A DNA stretch of 64,000 nucleotides, taken from assembly GCA_026003175.1 (NCBI GenBank), contig BPGT01000001.1, forward strand, positions 62,001-126,000. The letters run 5' to 3'. Shown here piece by piece: positions 44,147 to 53,469 of the stretch. This stretch comes from Armatimonadota bacterium. GTDB lineage: Bacteria; Armatimonadota; HRBIN16. Every line of letters starts with the position of its first letter. Position 1 is the stretch's first letter. Position numbers and translations under genes: made by a program. The notes beneath the pieces are model-generated. The model had not been told where the DNA came from. It ran no database searches and saw only the letters and a list, made by a program, of their open reading frames with translations.

Positions 44147-45471
44147 AGAATAGCTCATTCCACCCCTGCGAGAAAAGCAGACGCACTGTAACCTCAGGCT
44201 TGAACCTGCGTTCGGCGGCTTTGCTGACGCTGTTCTGGGTTGCCAGCCTGCTGCTGGCAGGCTGTTCGTCTAGCGAACACTCCGGCGACGCCACCGGCGC
44301 CGAAATCCGCTTCTGGAACGGCTTCACCGGTCCCGATGGCGCGACAATGGAGAAAATCGTCAAGCAGTTCGAGCGTGAGACGGGCATCCGCGTGAAGATG
44401 CAGATTATCCCGTGGGGAACCTACTATGATAAACTGGTGCTCAGCCTTGCCTATGGCGGTGCGCCCGATGTGTTCATCTGCCATGCCAACCGCATTGCCG
44501 AGTTCGCCCGATACGGCGTCTTTCGCCCGCTGGACGACCTGATCGATGCCGATAAGGGGTTGCCTGTGCAGGACTTCCTGCCCAACATCTGGCAGGCTGG
44601 CAGATACGAGGGCAAGCAGGTGGGACTGCCTCTAGACTGTCACCCACAGGGACTGTACTATAACCCCAAACTGTTCCGCGAGGCGGGCATCGTGGACGCG
44701 CAGGGCAATCCCAAACCACCCCAAACTTGGGAAGAGTTTCTGCAAGCTGCCCGCCGCCTGACCCGAGATAAGGACGGCGATGGACGCCCCGACCAGTGGG
44801 GCTTCGCCTTCACCTGGCTGCGCACCAACTGGATTACCTTCATCAGCCAGCATGGAGGTTCTATCCTTTCTCCAGACCTGAAACGCGCCACCCTCGCCGA
44901 ACCGCCTGCGGTCAGGGCTACCCAGCAGATGTGTGACCTCATCTATAAGTATCATGCCGCCCCCAAACCCGAGGGCTTCGACTCGTGGATGGGCTTCCGG
45001 CAGGGGCGCGTGGCGATGGCGCTGGAGGGTATCTACATGCTCTCCAGTGTGGAGGAACAAAAGGGGCTGGAATACGCTGGCGCGCCTGTGCCCTCCTTTG
45101 GTCCCACACGAGCGACGTGGGGCGGTTCGCACATGCTCTGCATGCCCAAAGACCTTCCGCCCGAACGAGCGCAGCTCGTGTGGCGGTTCATGCGCTACCT
45201 TTCCGACCATAGCCTGGACTGGGCGGAGGGAGGGCAGATACCCGTGCGACGCTCGCTGCTGAAACAGCCCCGTTTCCGGCAGATGCGCGTGCAGTACCAG
45301 TTCGCGAAGCAATTGCCCTACGTGGTGTTTGAACCCGCTTCGCACAAATCCACCGAAATCATGCCCTTCTACGACGCCGCTATCGAAGCCGCCCTGCTGG
45401 GCATCAAGACGCCACAGGACGCGCTGAACGAAGCGGCACGACGCATTCAACAGGTGCTGGATAGACCATGA
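44143..45471 (+). CDS. Extracellular sugar-binding lipoprotein of ABC transporter
   Basis: The protein has 442 residues from ATG 44143, overlapping the sialidase-like stop. It has a longer N-terminal basic part, then a hydrophobic core and LLLAGCSSSE (lipobox cysteine). The mature part is SBP_bac_1-like: EIRFWNGFTGPDGATMEKIV, FERETGIRVKMQIIPWGTYY, GGAPDVFICHANRIAEFARY, and the DKDGDGRPDQWGFAFTW loop. It captures a carbohydrate and delivers it to the permeases downstream. Confidence 0.9.
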   Translation: MKNSSFHPCEKSRRTVTSGLNLRSAALLTLFWVASLLLAGCSSSEHSGDATGAEIRFWNGFTGPDGATMEKIVKQFERETGIRVKMQIIPWGTYYDKLVLSLAYGGAPDVFICHANRIAEFARYGVFRPLDDLIDADKGLPVQDFLPNIWQAGRYEGKQVGLPLDCHPQGLYYNPKLFREAGIVDAQGNPKPPQTWEEFLQAARRLTRDKDGDGRPDQWGFAFTWLRTNWITFISQHGGSILSPDLKRATLAEPPAVRATQQMCDLIYKYHAAPKPEGFDSWMGFRQGRVAMALEGIYMLSSVEEQKGLEYAGAPVPSFGPTRATWGGSHMLCMPKDLPPERAQLVWRFMRYLSDHSLDWAEGGQIPVRRSLLKQPRFRQMRVQYQFAKQLPYVVFEPASHKSTEIMPFYDAAIEAALLGIKTPQDALNEAARRIQQVLDRP

Positions 45472-46385
45472 AACTGCTGACCCTCCCCGCACATAAAAGG
45501 CACGAGGCGCTGGTGGGCTATCTGTTCATCATGCCCTATCTGGTGCTATTTGTGCTGTTTGTGCTGGTGCCGGTGGTGTGGGGCTTCTTCATCAGCCTGC
45601 ACAACTGGCACGTGCTGGGCGAGCAGAAGCCGTTCGTCGGTTTTGCCAATTACCGCGCCCTGCTCCAGGACGACCTGTTCGGCATTGCCCTGCTCAACAC
45701 GGGCTATTTCGCCCTGCTGACGGTGATACCGGGCAATGTCGTGTCGCTACTGCTCGCGCTGGGGTTGAACGCCCGCATTCGCGGAGAGGACGTATACAAA
45801 GCCGTCTTCTATCTGCCCGTCATCCTGTCGGTGGCGGTGGTGGCGATTATCTGGCGGTGGATGTACAGCACCGAGTTCGGGTTGTTGAACCACTACCTGA
45901 AGGTGTTGTGGCAGTTCTTGCATCTGCCGGGCGACTTCCAGCCCGTGCCGTGGCTCAACAGCCCCCAGACCGCTATGCCCTCGCTCGCGCTGATGAGCAT
46001 CTGGTGGGGCGCGGGGGGCAGTATGCTCATCTATCTGGCGGGTTTGCGCGCAATCCCCGAGGAGTACTACGAAGCGGCGCGCATCGATGGGGCAAGTACG
46101 TGGGGACGTTTCTGGCACATCACCCTGCCCCTGCTGAAGCCGTCGCTGCTGTTTTGCCTGGTGATGTCGCTGATTGGCTCGTCGCAGGTGTTCGGGCAGA
46201 GCTACATCCTGACGGGCGGTGGTCCGCACTACAGCACGCTGACGGTGGTGCTGTACATGTACCAGACAGGCTTCAGCCTGTATCGCATGGGTTATGCCTG
46301 CGCGGTGGCGTATGTGATGTTCGTCATCGTGCTGGGATTCACGCTGCTGCAGTTCCGACTACTCTCAGCGAGGGAGGAGGAATAG
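45468..46385 (+). CDS. Carbohydrate ABC transporter permease (MalF-like, CUT1)
   Basis: The protein has 305 residues and starts at an ATG within the binding-protein stop (ATGA). It has about six membrane segments, with FIMPYLVLFVLFVLVPVVWG at the start and the EAA loop EEYYEAARIDGASTWGRFWH, then ITLPLLKP. It pairs with the next permease to form the membrane channel. Confidence 0.92.
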   Translation: MKLLTLPAHKRHEALVGYLFIMPYLVLFVLFVLVPVVWGFFISLHNWHVLGEQKPFVGFANYRALLQDDLFGIALLNTGYFALLTVIPGNVVSLLLALGLNARIRGEDVYKAVFYLPVILSVAVVAIIWRWMYSTEFGLLNHYLKVLWQFLHLPGDFQPVPWLNSPQTAMPSLALMSIWWGAGGSMLIYLAGLRAIPEEYYEAARIDGASTWGRFWHITLPLLKPSLLFCLVMSLIGSSQVFGQSYILTGGGPHYSTLTVVLYMYQTGFSLYRMGYACAVAYVMFVIVLGFTLLQFRLLSAREEE

Positions 46386-46388
46386 GGG

Positions 46389-47219
46389 ATGCGCTTCTCG
46401 CTGGCGCGTATGGCGCTTTATCTGCTGATGACTCTGGCCGCCATCCTCTTTCTGATGCCGGTGGCGTGGATGCTGGTGATGTCCATCTTGCCAGAACACG
46501 AGATTTTCCAGCCGGTTCCGCACTGGATACCGCAGGAGCCAACTCTGCAGAACTTTCAGGAGCTGTTCAAGCGGGCAGAAGAGGCGCCAGTGATGCGCTG
46601 GTTCTGGAACAGCCTGTTCGTGGCGGGCACGGGCACCGCCGCCTATCTGCTGCTCAGCTCCATGGCAGCGTACGCCTTCTCGCGGCTGGAGTTTCCAGGC
46701 AGGAACGTGCTCTTCTTCATCGTACTCTCCACGCTCATCATCCCCGGACAGGTGACCATCATTCCCGTCTTCCTTATCCTGCAGAAATTACACTGGTTCA
46801 ACACCTACTACGCGCTGATTGTGCCCGGTCTGGCGGGGGCTTTTGGGGTGTTCCTGCTGAGGCAGTTTTTCCTCACCATCCCGCGCGAGATGGAAGAGGC
46901 GGCGTTGATTGACGGCTGCGGCAGGGCGGGCATCTACTGGCGCATTATCCTGCCGCTGAGCAAACCCGCGCTGGCAACGCTAGCTATTTTCTCCTTCCTG
47001 GGCGGATGGAACGACTTCATGCTGCCCCTCATCGCCACCAATGAGATAGAGATGCGCACCTTGCCCGTGGGATTAACCATCTTCCTGGGGCGTTACAGTA
47101 TGCAGTACGGTCTGGTGATGGCGACGGCGGTGTTGGCGACCCTGCCCGTACTGGTGATGTTCCTGCTGTTCCAGCGACATATCATCCGCGGCGTGGTGCT
47201 GGCGGGACTAAAAGGGTAA
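46389..47219 (+). CDS. Carbohydrate ABC transporter permease (MalG-like, CUT1)
   Basis: The protein has 276 residues, 3 bp after the first permease. MalG-type features: MALYLLMTLAAILFLMPVAW, the PQEPTLQNFQELF segment, AAYAFSRLEFPGRNVLFFIV, and the EAA loop PREMEEAALIDGCGRAGIYW. Its ATPase partner is not encoded here. The next gene is 58 bp downstream and may be in the same transcript. Confidence 0.92.
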   Translation: MRFSLARMALYLLMTLAAILFLMPVAWMLVMSILPEHEIFQPVPHWIPQEPTLQNFQELFKRAEEAPVMRWFWNSLFVAGTGTAAYLLLSSMAAYAFSRLEFPGRNVLFFIVLSTLIIPGQVTIIPVFLILQKLHWFNTYYALIVPGLAGAFGVFLLRQFFLTIPREMEEAALIDGCGRAGIYWRIILPLSKPALATLAIFSFLGGWNDFMLPLIATNEIEMRTLPVGLTIFLGRYSMQYGLVMATAVLATLPVLVMFLLFQRHIIRGVVLAGLKG

Positions 47220-47277
47220 ACCACCTATCCAGTCGAATCGTTAGATATTACGAGAATTTGGAGAATGGAGGTAGCTC

Positions 47278-48561
47278 ATGTTTCGCTGGTTGTGCATCTC
47301 TCTGCTGGTTGCGTTAGGAGCGTGGATGGCGTCGGCGACGCCACTAGACGACTACGTAGCTGCCGAGGATAACACCTACGGCTGGCAAATCGTGAACACT
47401 CGCGAGGTCGCTGGTATCACCGCACTGGAGGTGAGCCTTACTTCGCAGAAGTGGCATGATATCGTGTGGAAGCATCGGGTATACATCCTGAAACCCGCAC
47501 AGCTGAAAACCCCAGAGTTCGCTGTGCTCTACATCACCGGAAGCAGCGGGATGGCGGAGTTGGCAGCGTTTGGGCAGGTGGCGAATAAGGTGGGCGCCAT
47601 TTGTGTTATCCTCAACGACGTGCCCAATCAACCGCTCTTTAATGGATTGAGTGAGGATGCGCTCATCTCGTATACCTTCGTGGAGTTCGCCAAATCAGGT
47701 GATAAAACCTGGCCCGCCCTGCTGCCCATGACCAAGAGCGCAGTACGCGCCATGACCGCCGTACAGGAAATCGCCAAAAAGCAATGGGATATCGACGTGA
47801 AGGAGTTCATGGTCACGGGCGGCTCCAAGCGTGGCTGGACCACATGGCTCACGGCTGCAGTGGATAAGCGCGTGCGCGCCATCGCCCCTATGGTGTACGA
47901 CATCCTCAACTTCCCCAAGCAGCTGCCCCATCAGGTGGCTACCTGGGGCAAGTACAGCGAGATGATTGCCGATTATTCCACTAAAGGGTTGACGGAGATG
48001 CTCTCTACAGCGGAGGGGCAGACGCTCACCGCCATCGTCGACCCCTATTCCTACCGCGAGCGGTTCAAGATGCCCAAGATGATTATCAACGGCGCGAATG
48101 ACCGCTACTGGGTGATAGACGCCGCGCAGTTCTACTTCAACGATCTGCCGGGCGAGAAGTACCTGATGTACGTGCCGAACGCTGGACACAGCCTGCAGGA
48201 GGGCTTACAGCGCGTGGTCAATAACCTGACCGCGTTCTACCTGGCGGTAGCATCCAAACAACCGCTGGCGCAAATCCAGGCGGATGTCAAGCGGCAGGGT
48301 AACAAACTGCTGGCGACCGTCACGACGAAGGGCAAGGTAGAAAGCGTGCAAATTTGGACGGCGCAATCCAGCACCAAAGACCTGCGCAACTCAAGATGGG
48401 CGGCTCTGGATGCTAAGCCTGCAGGCAACGGCAAGTACACTGCCGAAATCGCCCTGCCCACCGATGCGACCGCCTTCGCGCTATTTGCAGACGCACAGGG
48501 CAGCGTCAACGGCACGGAGTATCACGTGTGCACCGTTCCGGTGGTGACAGTGGTCAAGTAG
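47278..48561 (+). CDS. PhoPQ-activated pathogenicity-related (PqaA-like) alpha/beta-hydrolase
   Basis: The 427-residue exported protein has a signal peptide (MFRWLCISLLVALGAWMASA). Residues TPLDDYVAAEDNTYGW are typical of the PhoPQ_related family. The nucleophile elbow is VTGGSKRGWTTW; the likely acid and base are in KMIINGANDRYWVIDAAQFY and YVPNAGHSL. Family members are hydrolase-like proteins of uncertain substrate. It ends the sugar-transporter operon. Confidence 0.9.
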   Translation: MFRWLCISLLVALGAWMASATPLDDYVAAEDNTYGWQIVNTREVAGITALEVSLTSQKWHDIVWKHRVYILKPAQLKTPEFAVLYITGSSGMAELAAFGQVANKVGAICVILNDVPNQPLFNGLSEDALISYTFVEFAKSGDKTWPALLPMTKSAVRAMTAVQEIAKKQWDIDVKEFMVTGGSKRGWTTWLTAAVDKRVRAIAPMVYDILNFPKQLPHQVATWGKYSEMIADYSTKGLTEMLSTAEGQTLTAIVDPYSYRERFKMPKMIINGANDRYWVIDAAQFYFNDLPGEKYLMYVPNAGHSLQEGLQRVVNNLTAFYLAVASKQPLAQIQADVKRQGNKLLATVTTKGKVESVQIWTAQSSTKDLRNSRWAALDAKPAGNGKYTAEIALPTDATAFALFADAQGSVNGTEYHVCTVPVVTVVK

Positions 48562-48572
48562 TGATTGGCACA

Positions 48573-48603
48573 GCTTACCCGCCGCTGCGTGCGGCGGGTA
48601 AGC
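48573..48603 (+). terminator. Stem-loop terminator after the PqaA-like gene
   Basis: A 13-bp stem GCTTACCCGCCGC / GCGGCGGGTAAGC with a TGCGT loop. No long T run follows (GTCATTCTCA), so the site may be weak. Confidence 0.55.
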
Positions 48604-48743
48604 GTCATTCTCATCCTGTAGCAGCCGCTGAGATAAAGGTTCTGCACTGACGAACCACCTGTTCCACCGATTGCGTCATCGCCGTTGCCACCTGATATGC
48701 TGCTGATGAGCACAAACGATCAGCAGTTTGCCGCTGCTGCAGG

Positions 48744-48930
48744 CTACTACTTTGTCAGACCTGTTTCTGAAGATGTTGGTGTTGTCCCAGCGATGGAAAA
48801 TCGCGGGCAACAGGGGACGAAACCCTGCTCACGCAGGTTGTCAACCCCCGAAGGGGGTTTTGTGCACGTTGCCCGCGACTTCCAGTCGCCGGGTGGTCTA
48901 GAACAACATGGAGCCTTGACAGAGTACTAC
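48744..48930. mobile_element. MITE-2 copy 2
   Basis: The element is 187 bp, in reverse orientation to 25658-25843, and aligned with it along its length. Ends: CTACTACTTTGTCAGACC at the left, complement of GTAGTACTCTGTCAAGG at the right. Internal hairpins include CCCCCGAAGGGGG and the GCGGGCAAC / GTTGCCCGC pair. No ORF. Confidence 0.72.
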
Positions 48931-48989
48931 GTTGACGGCTAAAGCCGTTCCCCTTCAGACGAAGCCATCCTGCAACACCACACAGTAAC

Positions 48990-49023
48990 AAGGTAACACG
49001 TTCCAGCACGCGCCGTCAAGAGA
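48990..49023. repeat. 34-bp direct repeat, left copy
   Basis: Identical to 49744-49777, in the same orientation. The pair brackets the toxin-antitoxin genes. Confidence 0.85.
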
Positions 49024-49143
49024 GGCCGCAGCAAACACCTACCCAGCCGCACGTGATGGTTTGGATGTCAGCAGAGCGGTTCCACTGTTATGTCCTGATG
49101 CAGCCGCAACCTTCAGTCCGCGTGTCTGTGGCTACAAGGGCTA

Positions 49144-49491
49144 CTAATCCTGTAGTAGCCACTGAGATAAACGCTGCTTGATGCGTCGGAGGCGTTGCGT
49201 GGAGACTTCGCCAATTGCTCCCAGCAGAATATCTTCCGACACCACTGCCAGCCGCCCGATCCTTATCACACTTTCCACCTTCAGTCCGCTGAGAACAAAA
49301 TCATCGTCCTCAGGGCGTACTATTTCGTCGAAACCGGTAATGTAATGTCGCATTTGGGACGAAACCATGCATATCAGCCAGTCTGGAAACTCGCCCGGAA
49401 CCCGACACAAAAGTAAGGCGGGGCGCAGTTTACCCTCTTCCATGTCAGCGTGTGGAAAACGCAACAGAACAACCTGGCCCGAGTGTATCAT
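49144..49491 (-). CDS. MazF/PemK-family toxin-like protein
   Basis: The protein has 115 residues. The N-terminus IHSGQVVLLRFPHADMEEGK, then LRPALLLC, is like the PemK/MazF beta-barrel ribonucleases, which cut mRNA; the charged lysine/arginine pair GKLRPAL resembles their conserved GxxRPAL. The C-terminal helix reads TQRLRRIKQRLSQWL. Its start overlaps the antitoxin stop by 4 bases, as in operonic toxin-antitoxin pairs. Confidence 0.82.
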   Translation of the reverse strand: MIHSGQVVLLRFPHADMEEGKLRPALLLCRVPGEFPDWLICMVSSQMRHYITGFDEIVRPEDDDFVLSGLKVESVIRIGRLAVVSEDILLGAIGEVSTQRLRRIKQRLSQWLLQD

Positions 49492-49700
49492 TTGAAGACA
49501 ACCTTCAGGTCAGCAGTATCGTACAACGTTTCCTCCTCTTCCATTCCGCGCATCGCGCTCTCCAGCGAAAGGTCAGACCATTCCGCCAGCTCGCGCCGTT
49601 CTGCCTTCAGGAGCAGGTAGCGGATGAAATCCAGAAGTTCTTCCTGATAGGATTCGGGTAGCCTCTGCATATAGTCAATCAGTTTCGGGTCGAGAGCCAT
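49488..49700 (-). CDS. Antitoxin of the MazF/PemK-like pair (DUF2281-like)
   Basis: This 70-residue protein precedes the toxin on the minus strand. The first half, LIDYMQRLPESYQEELLDFI and RYLLLKAERRELAEWSDLSL, is helical and like DUF2281-type antitoxins; the second half, GMEEEETLYDTADLKVVFK, would be the toxin-binding tail. It probably neutralises the toxin and represses its own operon. Confidence 0.75.
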   Translation of the reverse strand: MALDPKLIDYMQRLPESYQEELLDFIRYLLLKAERRELAEWSDLSLESAMRGMEEEETLYDTADLKVVFK

Positions 49701-49743
49701 GTGCTACACCTCTCAGGATTTTGTGGTCTCTCAGGCAAGTATA

Positions 49744-49777
49744 AAGGTAACACGTTCCAGCACGCGCCGTCAAGAGA
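49744..49777. repeat. 34-bp direct repeat, right copy
   Basis: Identical to 48990-49023 and placed just outside the toxin-antitoxin operon, before rimI. Confidence 0.85.
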
Positions 49778-49862
49778 TGCAGGTGGTGTTTCGCAAGCGG
49801 AGAAATGGGCTTGAACAGGATAGCCTCGTTTCTGCGTATAACTGAATACGCAGGTGAATGCA

Positions 49863-50393
49863 ATGGCAATCTTGATGTCCCATCTGGTCATAGAGCCGAT
49901 GCGGGCGGAGGACATTCCTGAAATCATGCAGATTGAGCGGATGTGCTTCCGCACCCCCTGGCACGAGAACGCTTTTTACAACGAGCTGTACCACGAACCC
50001 GCCTGCTATCTGGTAGCAAAGGGTAACGGTCGCGTGGTGGGCTACGGGGGTATGTGGGTGATTATGGACGAGGCGCATATCACCACACTGGCAGTGCATC
50101 CGCACTACCGCCGACAGCATATCGGGGAAAGGCTATTGCTCGCGTTGCTGGAACGCGCCATCGCCCGAAGAGCGCGTCATGCGACTCTGGAGGTGCGCGA
50201 AACCAACCTTGCTGCGCAACGGCTCTACACCAAATACGGCTTCTACACTGTAGCCATCCGCAAGGGCTACTATGCCGACACCGGTGAGAACGCGCTCATT
50301 ATGTGGACGCCAGACATGCAAACCACAGAATACCAGCAGCTGCTCAGAACAAATCGCTGGAAGCTGCTGAAAGGCGGTGAGGCAGAGTCGTGA
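49863..50393 (+). CDS. rimI: Ribosomal protein S18-alanine N-acetyltransferase
   Basis: The protein has 176 residues from ATG 49863 (AGGTG 6 bp upstream); GTG 49854 is an alternative. It is a GNAT fold: MRAEDIPEIMQIERMCFRTP, TLAVHPHYRRQHIGERLLLA, the acetyl-CoA loop RRQHIGE, and EVRETNLAAQRLYTKYGFYT. The next gene is tsaD; rimI and tsaD are frequent neighbours in bacteria. Its stop overlaps the tsaD start (GTGA). Confidence 0.9.
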   Translation: MAILMSHLVIEPMRAEDIPEIMQIERMCFRTPWHENAFYNELYHEPACYLVAKGNGRVVGYGGMWVIMDEAHITTLAVHPHYRRQHIGERLLLALLERAIARRARHATLEVRETNLAAQRLYTKYGFYTVAIRKGYYADTGENALIMWTPDMQTTEYQQLLRTNRWKLLKGGEAES

Positions 50394-51388
50394 ACGTTCT
50401 GGGTATCGAGACCAGTTGCGATGAAACATCCGTCGCGGTGGTGCGCGATGGGGTGGAGATACTGTCCAACCTCATCGCCTCGCAGGTGGACATCCATGCG
50501 CTCACAGGAGGTGTCGTGCCCGAAGTGGCGGCGCGTAAACACGTGGAGCGGTTGGGTGTGCTCATCGAGGAGGCGTTGCATCGAGCAAACGTTGGCTACG
50601 CGGATATCGACCTCATCGCGGTCACCAACCGTCCTGGGTTGGTAGGTGCGCTGATGGTGGGCGTGTCTGCAGGCAAGGCGCTGGCGTACGCACTGGGCAA
50701 ACCCATCGTGGCGGTACATCATCTGGAGGGGCACATCGCCTCCAACTTCCTCACCGCGCCCGATTTGCAGTTCCCGTTTATTTGCCTGATTGTATCGGGC
50801 GGGCACACCGACCTGCACATTGTAGAAGCGCATGGACGCCGCCGCCGACTGGGTAGCACACGCGACGACGCCGCCGGCGAAGCCTTCGACAAAGCCGCCC
50901 GCCTGCTGGGATTGGGCTATCCGGGCGGTCCCGCCATCGACCGCACCGCAAAACCGGGCAACCCACAGGCTATTCCCTTCCCACGTGCTTGGCTGGAAGA
51001 GGGCAGCTACGACTTTAGCTTCAGCGGATTGAAAACCGCTTTGCTCCGCTACGTGCAGGCCACGGGCGAGTCGCTGAACGTCGCCGACGCCGCCGCTAGC
51101 TTTCAGGAAGCGGTTGTAGACGTGCTGGTAGGCAAAACCATCCGAGCGGCTGAAGAACATGGCATCCCGCGCATCGCCGTGTGCGGAGGCGTCGCCGCCA
51201 ACTCGCGCTTGAAAGCGGTGCTGAGCGAAGAGGCTGGCAAGCGCGGCTACCAGCTGGTGGTTCCACCCCTCATCCTCTGCACCGACAACGCCGCCATGAT
51301 CGCCTCCGCGGGATACTTCCAGTACATCACCTCCGGTGCCAGCGAGATGGACTTCGACACCATTGCCAGCGAGGCGCTGGCAGGGTAG
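50390..51388 (+). CDS. tsaD: tRNA N6-adenosine threonylcarbamoyltransferase
   Basis: The 332-residue protein is of standard length. It transfers threonylcarbamoyl to A37 of ANN-decoding tRNAs. Motifs: MNVLGIETSCDETSVAVV, the metal site VAVHHLEGHIASNF (two His), SGGHTDLHIV, and VCGGVAANSRLK. It starts at GTG 50390. TsaB/TsaE partners are not in the window. Confidence 0.95.
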   Translation: MNVLGIETSCDETSVAVVRDGVEILSNLIASQVDIHALTGGVVPEVAARKHVERLGVLIEEALHRANVGYADIDLIAVTNRPGLVGALMVGVSAGKALAYALGKPIVAVHHLEGHIASNFLTAPDLQFPFICLIVSGGHTDLHIVEAHGRRRRLGSTRDDAAGEAFDKAARLLGLGYPGGPAIDRTAKPGNPQAIPFPRAWLEEGSYDFSFSGLKTALLRYVQATGESLNVADAAASFQEAVVDVLVGKTIRAAEEHGIPRIAVCGGVAANSRLKAVLSEEAGKRGYQLVVPPLILCTDNAAMIASAGYFQYITSGASEMDFDTIASEALAG

Positions 51389-51396
51389 TTGGCAAT

Positions 51397-52746
51397 ATGC
51401 GACGAGTGATTATCTTTCGACGCGAGCTGCGCCTGACCGACAACCCCCTGCTGCAAGACGCTGAACAGGGAGAAACGATACCTGCCTTCTTTTTAGATGA
51501 ATACAATCAGCAAGAGCACGGCGATAACCTGCGTGCTCTCTTTTTCTACGCTCTGCGTGAGTTGCAGACAGGGATCGAATCGCTGGGAGGCAGGCTGTAC
51601 ATCGTCCCGCTGGAGCAACAGGAACAGTTTTTCGACATCGTCCGTCCTGATGAAGTGCGATTCTGCGAGGATGTGGAACCACACTCGCGGGAGCGGGATC
51701 AGCAGCTGAAGAGGTTGCTGGAGCGCAAGGGCATCCGCTACCGCGTGCTGCGCGATAGTCTGCTCAGCCCCTTGCCCGACAGCACCTATCCCAGCTTCAC
51801 GCAGTTCTACAAGCGACACTTCACCCAGCACGTGCAGCCGGAGCCACCTGTGCCTGCTCCATCCCGACTGCATACGCCCGTTGTGGATGTGCCCACTGTC
51901 GCCATCCCCGAGGTGGATACTGAACCCGCTCGCAAATGGTATGCCACCGAGCAGGCGGTGCAGGCGCAGTGGCAGCGATTCGTCGCCACCACCCTGCCGC
52001 GCTACAGTAGTCTGCGCAACCTGCCCTCGGTGGAAGGGGTATCGCGCATGAGCCCCTACATCCGCTGCGGTATGATTTCCTTGCGCCAGATGCTGCGCGA
52101 CGCATGGGGCGTCAGCGAGCAGTTCGTGAAGGAGCTGGCTTGGCGCGACTTCTACGCGCACATCCTGTACCACCATCCCGAAACAGTCAACATGGAACTG
52201 CGCCCCGAATGGCGCGGCTTCCCCTGGAGGTATGACGAGGAGCAGTTCGAACGATGGGCGCAAGGGCGTACGGGCATCCCGCTGGTAGACGCCGGGATGC
52301 GCCAGCTGCTGTGCGAGGGCTGGATGCACAACCGCACGCGCATGGTGGTCGCCAGCTACCTGACAAAGCACCTGCTCATCGACTGGCGGTGGGGTGAGCG
52401 CTGGTTCTACCTGCATCTGGCGGACGCCGACCTGGCGCAAAACGTCGGCAACTGGCAATGGGCGGCGGGATGCGGTGCGGACGCCCTGCCCTACTTCCGC
52501 ATCTTCAACCCCATCCTGCAGGCGAAGAAGTTCGACCCGAACGCGGAGTACATCCGCCGGTACGTGCCCGAGCTGCAAGGGGCATCGGGCGAACAGCTGA
52601 ACGACCTGCACCACCTCAGCCGCGCTTGTCCCGATTACCCATCTCCTCTCGTGCATCCCGAAGAAGGGCGCAAGCGTTTCCTGCGGATAGCCCAGCAGTT
52701 CTTCGGCGAGAGTGTGCAGGGAAAGCTCTCTCTAGAACAAGAATAA
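51397..52746 (+). CDS. phrB: Deoxyribodipyrimidine photolyase
   Basis: The protein has 449 residues from ATG 51397. It repairs cyclobutane pyrimidine dimers using FAD and light. Start: RRVIIFRRELRLTDNPLLQD. The FAD-binding half has WRDFYAHILYHHPET, GRTGIPLVDAGMRQLLCEGW, MHNRTRMVVASYLTKHLLID, and WQWAAGCGADALPYFRIFNP. CPDYPSPLVHP ends the core. Presence suggests light exposure in the habitat. Confidence 0.93.
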   Translation: MRRVIIFRRELRLTDNPLLQDAEQGETIPAFFLDEYNQQEHGDNLRALFFYALRELQTGIESLGGRLYIVPLEQQEQFFDIVRPDEVRFCEDVEPHSRERDQQLKRLLERKGIRYRVLRDSLLSPLPDSTYPSFTQFYKRHFTQHVQPEPPVPAPSRLHTPVVDVPTVAIPEVDTEPARKWYATEQAVQAQWQRFVATTLPRYSSLRNLPSVEGVSRMSPYIRCGMISLRQMLRDAWGVSEQFVKELAWRDFYAHILYHHPETVNMELRPEWRGFPWRYDEEQFERWAQGRTGIPLVDAGMRQLLCEGWMHNRTRMVVASYLTKHLLIDWRWGERWFYLHLADADLAQNVGNWQWAAGCGADALPYFRIFNPILQAKKFDPNAEYIRRYVPELQGASGEQLNDLHHLSRACPDYPSPLVHPEEGRKRFLRIAQQFFGESVQGKLSLEQE

Positions 52747-52887
52747 GGGATGGAAGTGACGCAGCGAGACCTGCAGGGGGATTGCTTCGCTGCTTCGTGA
52801 TTTGTGAGGAGTTCAACCTGTCATGCAGAAGCTGAAAATACCGCAGCAATCTCCCCTGTGGATACAATCACGCAGGTGGTGAGAGAG

Positions 52888-53466
52888 ATGGCTCTGCCAG
52901 AAGCACTTCGTTCACGGCTCACATGGGAACAATATGTGCAAACGCCCGAAAGCATGAAGCGCGTGGAGATTGAAGACGGTGAGGTAAAGCCGATGGCATC
53001 ACCCACGGGAAGACATCAACTGGTTCTGGGCAATCTGCATCTCATATTGGCTGGCAATTCCTTTGTTCGGGCACAGGGCATCGTGCTCATGGCGCCGTTC
53101 GACGTGGTGATTTCCCGCCGTCCTCTTCGAGTGCGCCAGCCTGACCTGCTGTATATCAGCAAACAACGCCTGCAGGCAGATGACCTCCGACCTCTACAGC
53201 GGCTGGAGATAGCTCCCGAACTGGTCGTGGAAGTGCTTTCACCCAGCGACACCTTTGTGCATCTGTCGCGCAAGCTGGCAGACTATCACCTTATCGGCGT
53301 GCAAGAGGTGTGGCTCGTGGATGCAGAGCAGAGTCAGGTGTTCCTGTTATCTCGCGAAGAACGAGGCTGGCACTGGCAAGGACCTCTGACGGGTGAAGAG
53401 GAGATACCCTCTGTCGTGCTACCCGAAGCACGGATTGCCGTCCAGACAATCTTTGAAGGAGGATAA
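52888..53466 (+). CDS. Uma2 family endonuclease-like protein (DUF820)
   Basis: The protein has 192 residues from ATG 52888 (GGTGAGAGAG upstream). It is a PD-(D/E)XK fold of the Uma2 family: MKRVEIEDGEVKPMASPTGR, VRQPDLLYISKQRL (the D), PELVVEVLSPSDT (the E), and LADYHLIGVQEVWLVDAEQS. These are abundant proteins of unclear function in many soil and aquatic bacteria. It lies upstream of a cupin gene by 3 bp. Confidence 0.85.
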   Translation: MALPEALRSRLTWEQYVQTPESMKRVEIEDGEVKPMASPTGRHQLVLGNLHLILAGNSFVRAQGIVLMAPFDVVISRRPLRVRQPDLLYISKQRLQADDLRPLQRLEIAPELVVEVLSPSDTFVHLSRKLADYHLIGVQEVWLVDAEQSQVFLLSREERGWHWQGPLTGEEEIPSVVLPEARIAVQTIFEGG

Positions 53467-53469
53467 GCG

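Noticed and set aside
45578-46912. 444-residue open frame on the plus strand across both permease genes
   Set aside because: Overlaps two clear ABC permeases in another frame; composition is not protein-like.
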